Below the pieces are notes generated by a model that saw nothing but the letters and a program-made list of their open reading frames with translations, had not been told where the DNA came from and searched no databases. Below are positions 1 through 9,714 of a DNA stretch of 39,741 bases, in pieces. Position numbers and translations under genes: made by a program. Each line of letters begins with the position of its first letter. Within the stretch, counting starts at the first letter, position 1. The DNA comes from Zygnema cylindricum (lineage: Eukaryota > Streptophyta > Zygnematophyceae > Zygnematales > Zygnemataceae): NCBI GenBank assembly GCA_037447655.1, contig JBBHKE010002924.1, forward strand, positions 1-39,741, read 5' to 3'.

Positions 1-11
1 CACTATTCCAT

Positions 12-86
12 TTCTCTCCCCTCTCGCTCTCCCTCCCTTTCTCTCCCTCTCCCTCGCTCTTCCTCTCCCTCCTTCTCCCTCCCATT
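12..86. repeat. CT-rich low-complexity tract
   Basis: An almost pure pyrimidine run of CTCTCCCT-like units. It sits just upstream of the recognisable part of the A1 5' LTR and has no counterpart at the matching place of the A1 3' LTR. It may be a microsatellite expansion inside the LTR or flanking DNA. A2 LTRs also have a short CT-rich patch, which favours the first view. Confidence 0.7.
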
Positions 87-89
87 ATA

Positions 90-342
90 TTTTTGTGAAA
101 CTTCATAATATTCTGTCTTGATTTTTGTCGAGTCATTTGTGTTGAAGCTTTGGTAGTTGTTAGTGTTTATGTTGCTCTATATTGTGATAGAGTTTTGTGA
201 AGTTTTAAATGTTTGTATAAGATTTGGAGAACACTTGAAAATAACTGTTTGGTAGGATTCTTGATAGCTTTTAAGACAGTATCATGTCAACTTCTACTAC
301 TACTGCTGCTCCTCCACCTGCACTGGTGGTTGTAGAACAACA
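90..342 (+). repeat. A1 5' LTR, 3' part
   Basis: The segment matches 5168-5432 closely, apart from small indels. It ends GAACAACA, directly before the primer-binding site. It contains an ATG at 284 that lies exactly 59 nt from the LTR end. The same ATG-to-end distance is found in the other A-type LTR copies (5374 to 5432; 15326 to 15268 and 10384 to 10326 on the minus strand). The LTR therefore appears to include the first codons of gag. Confidence 0.85.
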
Positions 343-1110
343 AGTTATGGGCCTGTCATAAAGAATTCTTATCTTCTTGGGGAGAAATATGTTTACTAGG
401 CGGAAATGGTGGAGACTCACTTTGAGAATGTTAATCTGTTAAATATATTGGATGGTTTATTGGATGAATCGGATCCTTCTTGGTCTAAAAATAATATGTA
501 GGCTTGTCCTATTTTAAAATTATGTATATTAGAGAACTTAGCTATGTCTCACATTAAAATGAATAAGGCAATTGACATCTAGAAATCTCTTAAAAATGAT
601 TATGAAAAAGCTAATGTCCAGGAAGAACTTTCATTAGCTGGACAAATTTGGGACTATAAGTACACAGGCGGCACGATGGCAGAGTATGCTAACAAATTTC
701 GCATCCTTGTAGATGCCCATGCTTGTGCAAAGGGCACGTTTTCTCAGTTTCAACAGGCAGCGTTGCTAATGAGAGGTCTCGCTCGTAGTATGAAATGAGC
801 GTTTGATATGCTCAAACAAAAAAATATGACGAGTTGGACTTTAGAGTTGGCAATTAATATTTTACTAGAGGAGAAAGCAACAACTAAAATTCTTTGTTTT
901 GAGCAAAAAGAGGCTTTTAATAAATAATTTAAGAGAAAGGGACATTTTTATTAGCAAAGAAATCAGGTTAATTCATAAAATCAGTTTAAACAGTTTAATC
1001 TGGGTGGATATAGACTGTCCAACAATACTTTGTTTTTATTGCAGTCAGAGAGGTTGTGGATATAAGTTATTTCCTAAGCTTAAAAGAGCTAACGAAACAG
1101 GTTTATACAG
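284..1110 (+). pseudogene. A1 gag (copia capsid/nucleocapsid) pseudogene
   Basis: Translation starts in the LTR with M-S-T-S-T-T-T and a Pro-rich stretch. It crosses the primer-binding site and soon meets stops. Downstream pieces match copia-type Gag (UBN2 family): a L-L-G-E-K-Y element near 375-400 and Y-K-Y-T-G-G-T-M-A-E-Y near 655-690. A damaged Cys-rich piece (C-F-Y-C) near 1030-1075 stands where the CCHC zinc knuckle should be, but the His and last Cys are not in place. At least five in-frame stops are present. The family protein coats the element RNA in cytoplasmic particles. Confidence 0.75.
343..357 (+). promoter_or_regulatory. A1 primer-binding site, half-tRNA type
   Basis: AGTTATGGGCCTGTC lies immediately after the LTR end. 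It matches 11 of 15 positions of GGTTATGGGCCCACC, the complement of the anticodon stem-loop of plant initiator tRNA-Met, with an unbroken core GTTATGGGCC. The more common plant copia site TGGTATCAGAGC is not found here. The site also lies in the gag frame, reading V-M-G. Confidence 0.65.
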
Positions 1111-1260
1111 ACAGGGATGGAAACAGAGCCAGTTTTAAAAAGTTTTCACGGGGCATACACCTTGTGGAAATGCGCTGTTTTTGGCATTTTCGTCGCATTA
1201 AGACGAGACTCTAAACCTCTCCGAGGAAGTGGAGGCGGATTTAATTGCCATGGCGGCAGC

Positions 1261-1840
1261 AATGGAGTGACCAAAGGACCCCCGGTGGATAATAGATACA
1301 AGAGCGTCAGCCCACATGTGCAGGAACAAGAGTATCTTCAAAAATCTGAAATCAACAACGGAAATGAATATTTACTATGCATGTGGCATGAGTGTCCAAA
1401 CACGTGCTATAGGTGATGCCTCCTTGCTATTTGATGTAGAGGGAAAAACAATTGAAATAACTCTTCAAAATGTCCTCTTTGTCCCTGACTTTAAGAAAAA
1501 TCTTCTTTCTTCTTCTTTGGTAGAAGTAAAGGCTTTGAGATTGTTTTGAAAAATGGTCAGCACGTTGTTAACAAGAATGGCGAAGTTGCAATTACAAGTA
1601 CTAACGATAATAGCAATATGTACCGTATGGATGTGGCTAATACCAAAGAGAATGATGTCTTGTACTCTGGTGTTGTGCACTCAGATGAGTTGTGCCATAA
1701 AAGATTAGGCCATGTAAATTATGATAGTTTGAGAAAAATGGTTATTGCTGGCAAAATAGATGGTGTCTCTGTAATAGATCAGCCGGTTAAAACGTGTGAT
1801 GGTTGTGCTTTACGATAAATACACAGACTGCCATTCCCTA
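1261..1840 (+). pseudogene. A1 protease and GAG-pre-integrase region, pseudogene
   Basis: The aspartic protease site is recognisable at 1288 as W-I-I-D-T-R-A-S. The family expects D-[ST]-G, so the glycine next to the catalytic Asp has become Arg. The typical L-F-V-P-D-F-K-K-N-L-L-S piece follows at about 1465-1515. A frameshift near 1545 separates it from the pre-integrase domain (1546-1818), with L-C-H-K-R-L-G-H-V-N-Y and the C-D-G-C zinc residues. The protease would cut the Gag-Pol precursor; this copy would be dead. Confidence 0.8.
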
Positions 1841-2500
1841 AAGAGTCGGAACATCGATCAACTAGACTTTACGATAAATTCATTCCGATGTTTTTGGTCT
1901 TGCAAAGGTACCATGTGTCGGGGGAAAGAAATATATGGTCACCTTCATAGATGATTTTTCCTGTTTTACAAAGGTTTCGTTCATGAAAGAAAAAAGCGAA
2001 GTATTTGGTCATTTCAAACACTATAAATCCTGGGTGGAGAAACTGCATAACTTGCCAATTCTGGCATTAAGATCGGACAACGGTGGGGAATATACATCGA
2101 AGGAATTTGAGACCTTTTTACTCTAGGAGGGTATAAGTCATCTGTTGACTGTTCTATATTCACCAAAGCATAATGGAGTTTCAGAGAGATTAAATAGAAC
2201 ACTCACGTAGAGCTGTAGGTCGATGCTTGCAGATAAAAATGTGGATCCGAAATTATGGGTTGAGGCTCTAAATTGTGTAGTTCATATTAAGAATAGGATA
2301 GGATCAAGATCGGTAGAGACTACTCCTTACGAGATCTGGACAGGTAGAAATCCAGATGACAGTCACTTCAAAGTTTTTGGTAGTAAATGCTTTATCCTGG
2401 ATACATCTAATGATAAATAGAAAATGGAACCGAAAGGATTACTGGGTATTTTGTTAGGATATGATGATCACTCAAAGGGTTATAGAGTTTTTGTGTTTCT
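1841..2500 (+). pseudogene. A1 integrase core, pseudogene
   Basis: A copia integrase (rve) core is spread over several frames. 1935-2126 carries F-I-D-D-F-S and the second catalytic Asp in R-S-D-N-G-G-E-Y. The catalytic Glu lies near 2180-2200 in G-V-S-E-R-L-N-R-T. The post-core part at 2223-2420 has F-G-S-K-C-F, followed by the L-L-G-Y-D-D segment. Stops occur near 2125, 2210 and 2420. The first catalytic Asp region (near 1890) is in a broken frame. Confidence 0.8.
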
Positions 2501-2929
2501 AAGGCAGAAAGTTAATTGTAGCAAAAAACATCATTGTTAAAGATGAGCTAGACTCGATAGATTTATTTGAAATGACAGAGTAGCAGAAGCAACAAAAAGT
2601 ACAAGAATATGTTATTCTAGATTGCATCCATAAAATTGTCCCACAGATGCGAATTTCACAAGTCGAAACATGGGAGTCTTAAATTATCCATGTTCCTCCA
2701 CAATTTCAGTTCCAACCGGACCTATTGCGGTAAATGCCTATTGATCACAAATAACGCAATAAGCGCAATGCAAGGGATCCTACAATTCCAGCCTCAGAAT
2801 TTCCGTGGAAGAAGATCTAGTAGCCACCTGCAAGCAAGTTCTCACTTTGCCTACTCGGCAGCCTCGAGGAGCCTTTTACCATCCGAGAGGCCTTCTCATC
2901 ATCAGAGCGGGAACCACTAGATCGAGGCA
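2501..2929 (+). pseudogene. A1 integrase-RT linker, degraded
   Basis: This is the variable linker between integrase and reverse transcriptase. The 94-codon open frame at 2636-2920 shows no copia motif and is probably a wrong-frame reading, because the RT frame resumes at about 2921 with an A-N-D-E-M-K-S-I-M-E-A-like stretch. Confidence 0.5.
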
Positions 2930-3720
2930 GCAAACGATGAAATGAAGTCGATCATGGAGGCTTTGACATGGGAGCTTTTGGACCTTCCTCCGGACTGAAA
3001 AGCGATCGGCAACAAATGGGTATGCAAGGTGAAGTTAAATCCTGATAATACCATTAAACGATATAAAGCCAAACTTGTGGCAAAGGGGTATAATCAAAAG
3101 GAGGCAATTGATTTTGAAAAAACATTTTCTCCAGTTGTAAGATTTCCGTCAGTTAGGATTTTGCTGTCCCTAGGTGCTATAGAAGATATGGAAATACATC
3201 AGATGGATGTGAAAACAAGCTTTCTGCATGGATAACTAGAGGAGACCATTTATATGCAACAGGCTGAAATGTATGGAAAACTAGGAAAAGAGCTTTTAGT
3301 ATGCAAATTGTTAAAATCTCCGTACGACCTAAAACATGCCCTTAGGCAATGGAATCTGAAGCTTGATGAATTCTTAACTAGCCTAGGATTTCAAAAGATA
3401 AGTTCTGATCACTCGATCTACGTTCTAAATGGTGAGGATGGGATAGTGTATATAGCGGTGTATGTAGATGATCTACTATTAATTAGCAAATCAATGACTG
3501 AAATTAACAAAATCTAAGCTAATTTAAATTCACAGTTCGAGATGAATGACCTTGGTGAGGCAAAGTATATTTTGGGATTCAGGTAGAAAGAGATAAAAAT
3601 AAGAGATTAATATAATTGACTCAAAAAGAGGCTATTGCAAACATGTTAGATGAATATCGTATACGCGGGGCAAAAGGGTGTGTAACTCCAATGGAGTTTT
3701 GGCAAAAGTTATAGGGAGAA
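2930..3720 (+). pseudogene. A1 reverse transcriptase, pseudogene
   Basis: RVT_2-type reverse transcriptase. Visible in order: the K-W-V entry segment (about 3016), N-P-D-N-T-I-K-R-Y-K-A-K-L-V-A-K-G (about 3040-3090), F-S-P-V-V (3125), the D of H-Q-M-D-V-K-T-S-F-L-H-G (about 3200), and the Y-V-D-D active-site box at 3461-3472 in an open frame (3254-3517). A stop follows at 3517 and the thumb is scrambled from there to 3720. The catalytic Asp pair is kept although the frame is broken. Confidence 0.85.
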
Positions 3721-3789
3721 GAGACAGAACCGAGTGTTATTGTTAGTGAGAATTTAGAGTCAAGGGAGGATGATCCAAAGACACCAATA

Positions 3790-4455
3790 CCTTACAGACA
3801 AATTGTGGGGAGTTTAATATATTTCATGAACTGTACACGTTATGACATTGCTCTTGCAGTTGGGGTACTGAGTAGAAGTCTAGAAAATCCGAGGAAATCT
3901 GACCTTGAAGCAGCAAAGAGAGTCTTTAGATATTTGGAAGGAACGAAAGACCTCAAACTCACACTAGGCGGAGGAGAAGTGAAGTTGCAAACATGGAGTG
4001 ATTCAAGCTATTGCAACATGCAAAGCCGGAAATCTACCACGAGATTCGTTTTTCAAATTGGGAACGAGACTTGTTGCTGGAGCAGCAAACTTCAAAAATT
4101 CATGGCACAATCAACAATGGAGTTAGAATACATGGCAACAAGCTCGGCCCTCAAAGAACTCTTATGGGTAAAATCCATGTTGCAAGAATTGGGATATATG
4201 CAAGTTGGTCCACACGTGATCTGGTGTGACAACCACGATGCCATTGCCATTGCCTCTAACACGAGTCACCACTTCAAGAATAAGCACATGGATGTAAGAT
4301 TTTACTTTGTAAGAGAAAAAGTGTTTTCCCGGGTAATTAAATTATGCTTTGTGCCAGATGCAAAAATGATTTCTAATATGCTCACTAAAGCTTTTCCTGC
4401 TCTTAAGCTAAAGTATTATAGGGATGCAGTGGGACTAGGTGAATTACTGAGTTAG
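3790..4455 (+). pseudogene. A1 RT connection and RNase H domain
   Basis: One uninterrupted frame of about 216 codons (from 3805) covers V/M-G-S-L-I-Y-F-M-N-C-T-R, the RNase H motif W-S-D-S-S-Y, S-T-M-E-L-E-Y-M-A, W-C-D-N-H-D-A-I-A-I-A, and the end at 4455. The catalytic acidic residues are present. The first codons are joined to preceding RT sequence in a different frame. RNase H removes the RNA strand during reverse transcription. This is the least damaged part of A1. Confidence 0.85.
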
Positions 4456-4540
4456 TGCATTGCTATACTGCCATACTGCGCTAGTTTAACATCACAGCTG
4501 CGCTACTCTGATATCGCAGTTGCGCTTAGACATTGAGTCT

Positions 4541-4554
4541 AAAGCGTAGGGGAG
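4541..4554 (+). promoter_or_regulatory. A1 polypurine tract
   Basis: AAAGCGTAGGGGAG ends one base before the TGTTG start of the 3' LTR. It is the expected plus-strand primer. A2, B and D carry similar (A)nGGGGAG or GGGAG tracts in the same place. Confidence 0.75.
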
Positions 4555-5432
4555 TGTTGATTTTGGAAAGATTTAAGTCTTAATAAATTAGTGTGACAGT
4601 AATGGAAGGTTTACAGGGACACGCGTCGTCACTTGAGTACAGTATAGTTGTTTTAGAATGGCATCAAAACCCACATACGACTGTCACACATTGAAAGGGA
4701 AAACGTAGTTGGGACGCAAACAGGACAACGCAGCGGGGACAATGACAAGACAACGTAGCTACGTTGGAGATAGGGCAAGGCAGCTTCAAATATTTTGGAT
4801 ATGATCTGTAAGGACAACGCAGCTGAAGTTATCATGGATATGATCCGGTACAGGACAACGCAGCCGCGGATGATATGAATCAAGTCAACGGACGAGATTA
4901 ATAAGAGGATCAAAAATGACTTAGCCAACAATTATTTGAACAATCACTTAGTATAGATTCTGAGTAATACTGATTGTACTGTGGTAGATTAGGTTGGCGA
5001 GATTTGGAATAGTTAGTTCTTAGTGGCAAGTTGTTTTTTAAACGTACCTCTGTCAGGTACACTTGTGTCGGCGGTACAACACTGAGTAGACACTCACTGC
5101 GAGTATAAGACAAAAGACTTAGAGCATTTGATATATCCAGACTTCCAAGTAGTAAAATTGTAAACAGTTTTTGGGAAACTTCTAAGTATTCTGTCTTGAG
5201 TGTTGTAGGGTGTGTTGTTGTGTCTATTGTGCTGAAACTTTAGTAGTTGTCAGTGTTTATGTTATTCTATATTGTGATAGATTATCGTGAAATTTTTAGT
5301 GTTTGTATAAGATTTGGAAAACACTTGAAAACAACTATTTGGTAGGATTCTTCAAAGCTTCTGAGAGTGTATCATGTCAACTTCTACTATTACTATTGCT
5401 CCTCCACCTGCACCGGTGGTTGTAGAACAATA
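4555..5432 (+). repeat. A1 3' LTR (878 bp)
   Basis: Starts TGTTGATTTT after the polypurine tract and ends GAACAATA, where the other copies have GAACAACA. Its length agrees with the A2 LTRs (868 and 846 bp), and the first bases resemble TGTTGTTTTT of A2. It contains a cluster of short subrepeats (4723-4864) and the LTR-borne gag ATG at 5374. A TATA-like string is seen near 5103. Sequence after 5432 is unrelated to gag, so the element ends here. Confidence 0.8.
4723..4864 (+). repeat. Subrepeats inside A1 3' LTR
   Basis: GGACAACGCAGC occurs at 4723, 4812 and 4853, with decayed copies at 4749 and 4773. The last two are part of a unit of about 40 bp that starts GGATATGATC (4797 and 4836). Tandem units in the U3 of plant LTRs often act as enhancer-like repeats; that role is inferred only. 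Confidence 0.75.
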
Positions 5433-5501
5433 AAGGCTGACGGCTATTTTGTACGGCAAGTAATCGGTAAAACCTAAGATAAAATCCATATATGGTTGCC
5501 T

Positions 5502-5733
5502 AACTTTTACAGGGAACCATTCCTCTTGTCTGTGTGTGTGCCTAGAGCGGCCATGGCTGTTCGCGGCCATGTCTGTTCTTGAATCCTGAGTGACTAACAC
5601 AAGTATGAAAACTCACTAACATCACAACTTTTGTAGGGAACCAATCTATTTTTCTCTCTGTCTTCCTAAAGCAGCCATGGTTGCCCTTGAGTCCTTACTA
5701 ACTACGACAAGTATGTGGACTCACTAACATCAC
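5502..5733. repeat. Imperfect tandem duplication, possible LTR remnant
   Basis: Two imperfect units, 5502-5625 and 5626-5733, share AACTTTT, AGGGAACCA, GCCATGG, ACAAGTATG and the end ACTCACTAACATCAC. Parts resemble, in reverse, the early U3 of the B-type LTRs (GCAGCCATGG and ACAACAAGTATG, compare 23330-23385). It may be a degraded LTR piece. No coding potential is seen. Confidence 0.55.
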
Positions 5734-6773
5734 ATACTGACAAAAGATAGACATACAAAATACCTTTTTCAACATATGGACACAAATTTGAAGCAAGTAT
5801 TGTGGATTCGCGCATGATTTATAAACTGCTTTTGTAAATGAGAATGAGGGTCATGGGGTTAGATACCACAGGGTCATGGGGTTATACCACAAAAGTAAGA
5901 AACAAAAAAAAATATCATATCTTTCCTAACAATTCTCTAAGCATTCATGACAAACTTACCATTTAGGAGGCTTAAAGTATTGTGAAACTTGGGAACCTTT
6001 TTCGCTTTTTGTCTACTCTTCTTCGCCATTCCTTTGTTTAGCGCACGCATTTTTGATTGAACATAAAAAACATGCTGAAAATGTTTCCTGCAAAATTGCA
6101 GTGGAGCAAATTGAAGATTAAATTTGAAATTACTTGCACATCAAATTGTTCTACAAGCTTTCTCGTAGTGGTTGACTTTCACAAAACTTGCGAATTTAGG
6201 AGGAAAAGTGCATCAAACCATTGAAAAGGATAAGTTGGATAAAAGTCTTTCCATCAAAACTAAAAACACCTAAGATCTCAAATAAAACACAACACATATG
6301 AACCCACCACTCACATTTGGTATCTAATATAAAAAAACCAGCGCACAAAAAGGTTGTCCACAAGGAAAAAATGGATAAAGTAGAGGCAAATATGAAGTAT
6401 ACGATGAAGAACATGTAAATCATAAAAACATTGAAAATTATATAAACGCTAATCTTCATTATATAAAAAATCATAAAAACCAAACAAATTGGCCAGATTA
6501 TCGAGTAGTACGCTTCAAATTTCATTCCTGCCATCTATCTGATAAATCTTGAAAACTACCTCATCGATGATCCTGTCTAATCAATGATCTTGTATTACCC
6601 CCAGTCATCAAATAATACCCTTAGAATTCTTAATGTTCTAATGTCATTGCAACATATCTCCTCCAATCATACTCTTTCAATCTGTAACTTATCTTGTTGG
6701 CCACAATGGAATGAATCTATTTCAAGCTAACCCACTTGTTCCCTCCTTGTTTTAATCACTCTTTTACACATAC
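5734..6773. other. AT-rich stretch without recognisable gene
   Basis: No clear element. A 112-codon open frame on the minus strand (6196-6534) is very hydrophobic and AT-driven, and matches no family I recognise. On the minus strand 6050-5960 reads a short, very basic peptide starting M-R-A-L-N-K-G-M-A-K-K, followed at once by GTAAGT, a splice-donor-like string. This could be a small first exon but stands alone. Confidence 0.35.
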
Positions 6774-8133
6774 CTAACCAATCTGGTTTAACACAATCAT
6801 ACTTAACCAAACATAAACCTTATGCCATTCGTAGATGTCGTCCGCTAAAAATTCACGCAATTGTCTACCCTCTTCGTTGTCATACACTTCAATGCGATCC
6901 CAGTTCTCCTCCCATTCCTTATTCGGGGGCGCAGTAGGCGGAGTAACTTCGTCCATATAAAACTTATTTTCCTCTAATAACAAATTATGTAGCATGTAGA
7001 CAGTGATGATTGTGTTCACTAAATTTTCCATACTTCTATAAGTAATTTCCCTATCTAATACGGGCCACTACCTCTTAGAAATGTCGAAGGTTATTTCTGC
7101 ACACATTCGTCTACTGCTATGGTAATAATTCAACGATCTTTACGATTCTTGTAAATTTATGCTTGGATATGGGGTGATTAAGTGCCTGTGTGATGGGTAC
7201 CCTACGTCCCCTATAATAAAGGGTAATACTTCCATCCAAATTATATTAACGGTTGGTCTTTTTACTCCTCCACCGAATAATATTGCGTTGTCAACACTAG
7301 AGTTTATAATCACTCTGGAATGATGAAAACTTCTAGTCCAGTCAACACACGCATCTAATATGCTCGTGTTCGTTGCTACTACTGCGTGTAAGATTCTAGT
7401 GTAATTATGTTCTCTATCATACCCATCACCTAACCTCATTCCATCCCCTAAATTGATGTTGATATGGGTAACATCTATAGAGCCGCGACAATTTGGAAAC
7501 TCGAATTTATAATCTCTGAATTCGTCTACAACTTCGTCAAACCTTGATCCGGTAGGCCATTTAATTAAATGCGGTGTAAGAATATCCTAAACCGCTTTAC
7601 AAAATATTACCTGTTTCTTTAAAACCGTGACTCAACTTACTCCAAACAGCTTCCTTGAAAGGCAGGTGTGTTCCCCGTGGCAAGACGGTAGAGCACCATC
7701 TCTATTTGACGTTTCACTTGAATTTATCGGTATGGTATACTCACAAAAGCTATTGGTGGGTTGGTTTGCATTCGACAACGAATTTTATTTACTAAATAAT
7801 AAACAAAATGACGAGGGAGACAGAACAACATTTTGTACCTTTCGTCACTATACTCACTTAGAAGGTTCATCGAGAAATGAAAACTTCGAGGTTGGATGTA
7901 GAAACCCCCACGTGCCCCTCTTCGTCTGAACATCATCCTCCTGAAAAAATATGCAAACCTATAAAATTATGCGAACTAGACATCATGTTTTTTTGCACAA
8001 TACACATGATGAATGTCAGTAAAAGCAACTCTACATCATTATAGGCACTATCACCTAATTGTAACAAGATGAACAAGATAACAATCACCCATATTGTCTC
8101 TTGCCAAAACCTCCATGAGTTACAATATGTCAA
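6774..8133 (-). pseudogene. PIF/Harbinger-like (ALP1/HARBI1-type) transposase pseudogene
   Basis: A DDE_Tnp_4-type transposase reads right to left. An acidic Leu-rich start (near 8060-7990) is followed by an R-L-A-T-G-N helix-turn-helix piece (about 7680), I-L-T-P-H-L-I-K-W-P-T (about 7570), F-P-N-C-R-G-S-I-D (Asp codon 7473-7475), Y-D-R-E-H-N-Y and S-R-V-I (7420-7310), I-I-G-D-V-G-Y-P (Asp 7206-7208), L-I-T-P-Y, and H-S-S-R-R-M-C-A-E (Glu 7095-7097). The final M-L-H-N-L-L-L-E-E is near 6985. All three DDE residues remain, but stops near 7726, 7640, 7590, 7140 and 7065 break the frame. Plant homologues are either mobile transposases or domesticated ALP1-like proteins. No terminal inverted repeats or accompanying Myb-like gene were found. 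Confidence 0.8.
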
Positions 8134-8170
8134 ACCTAGAAACTTGAGAAAATGTTTTTTTCCACGATTC

Positions 8171-8274
8171 TTCTACTTGTTGGAAGGAGGTGTAAACACT
8201 TTCCAAAGTAAAAAGGTCGATTCTTTCTACTTGTTGGAAGGAGATTTAAACACTTTTCATAGTAAAAAGGTCGA
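8171..8274. repeat. Two-copy 54-bp tandem repeat
   Basis: TTCTACTTGTTGGAAGGAG begins both units (8171 and 8225). Each 50-bp unit ends AGTAAAAAGGTCGA, and the units are separated by TTCT. A few substitutions separate the copies. It lies just upstream of the transposase relic and could belong to that element. Confidence 0.85.
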
Positions 8275-9714
8275 GCTATGTGATTAGCATAAGAAGGACT
8301 AATCTTATTATAGGGAAAAATACTCCTAAAATAGTAGTTAGAAATACAATGATGGTAAAAACCTAATTTTTTAAATTTAAAAAAAAAACCCTAAAAAAAA
8401 ATATGGTGCAAAAGATGGAGGCCTTTTGCATCACGTGGACAAGTATATTGTACAGTAACTTGATTCGGACGTACAGGGTATGCGAAGATTTGAAGTTAAC
8501 AATGGTTGGTGTGAAGATTTTTAAAGAATTATGACTATCTGGTCATAACCCACGTGGTGCCACTCAATGTATAACACATGGATTACATACTCTTCGTGAT
8601 AGAACATTGATTCAATCAACCTGGCCCGTAAAGTTGGCTGTACGATTAAAAAAACGACTAATGGAACTTGACCCTTAGAGAAACCGGGCACGATATTCCA
8701 ATCTTTATCTGTACGCGACAAGTCCGCAAATCCCCGCCCTCGTGATCCCATTTTTGTACGATCGTGCTCTAGATCTTATATAATTATTTAATAATAGTTA
8801 TCATTATATGATTCAAACGTTTTTTAGGGCTTAGTGGTTCCTTTAACTATGTCATATGGTGTCGTATGTGTTCGAGTGTCAACGATTTTTTTATTGTTTC
8901 GGGAGTTTTTATATACCAATTATGTGTAAGTTATTGAACTTAAAAGCACTCAAGTTACTCTACGCAAGTATCCCGATACAATTCCAAAAAGAAACCAACA
9001 TGATTTAGTGAAAGAATTAAAAAAACAACGATGTAATATGTCATTTGAAAACGGTATCTAAAGTATCCCAATATCCCCATAGACACACCACCTTAATGAT
9101 GTGCACATTGGGGAGTTAAATCTAAGTGAAAATGTTGGACAAACAACAATCATATCGTAGAGCATTTTTTGGAGGGACCCATAATTCTAGGTTATACGAG
9201 GAGGAAATATTTGATGCTATGGCATGGAAAAGTTCTATTGCCTTAAGATAATCTTTTCCAGCCATAGTAGAAAAAAAAACTTCCATGGATAAAAACTTCC
9301 ATGGATAAAAGGAACATGTGCATTTTCCTGTTCGTGGTACAAAAATCGTCCCCATAAAAACCTCTCGATGGACTAATAAACCCTAATAAGTATAATTCAA
9401 GACATTTCTTGTATGTAAACACAAATAAACCCGTGTTATTTTTTGGGAAAGGATCTTCAAATATAGTTATGAACATTTGAGCATAGTATAATAGCCATAA
9501 AAGCTACTCCTCCAATCACATCACAAAAGTCTTGCATATCCGGTCGATTTTGGCTTTGACTGTCAATGCAAATAAATCCGAGACGCAACAACCTTTCGAG
9601 GTAATTTAAAATTCCAGAAGAAACACTTCGATTTTTAACGACGTCCTATTCAAGCACGTGAATTGCCTGCATTTAAAAAAATGAAAAAAACAAACAAACA
9701 AGCTTTTAAAGTCA
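8275..9714. other. Non-coding or unrecognised stretch
   Basis: No gene family recognised. There is an A-rich run at about 8376-8402, and a 16-bp tandem duplication ACTTCCATGGATAAAA at 9279-9310. Minus-strand open frames of 76-77 codons (8521-8751, 9122-9355, 9243-9476) show no motif I can name. The stretch may hold parts of the neighbouring kinase-like or transposase relics. Confidence 0.4.

Larger units (their letters stand above)
90..5432 (+). mobile_element. Ty1/copia element A1, decayed, 5' LTR cut by window edge
   Basis: The order gag, protease, integrase, reverse transcriptase, RNase H is that of Ty1/copia. The element is flanked by direct repeats (90-342 and the end of 4555-5432). Many stops and frameshifts break the reading frame, so it cannot act by itself. 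A primer-binding site follows the 5' LTR at 343 and a polypurine tract precedes the 3' LTR. The proteins are closest to A2 among the window's elements. The 5' LTR should begin about 540 bases before the window, so the target-site duplication cannot be checked. Confidence 0.9.

Noticed and set aside
2636-2920. 94-codon open frame as an extra gene in A1.
   Set aside because: It is in the pol linker region, out of the pol frame, without recognisable motif.
5374-5432. Repeat of the gag start after the apparent 3' LTR of A1 (and of A2 at 10326-10384), which first looked like a tandem second element.
   Set aside because: The distance from ATG to the repeat end is exactly 59 nt in all four copies, and in both 5' copies the primer-binding site follows at once. 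The LTR simply includes this segment.
6196-6534. 112-codon hydrophobic open frame as a membrane protein gene.
   Set aside because: AT-rich composition alone gives Phe/Ile/Met-rich frames; no family motif, and no gene structure around it.
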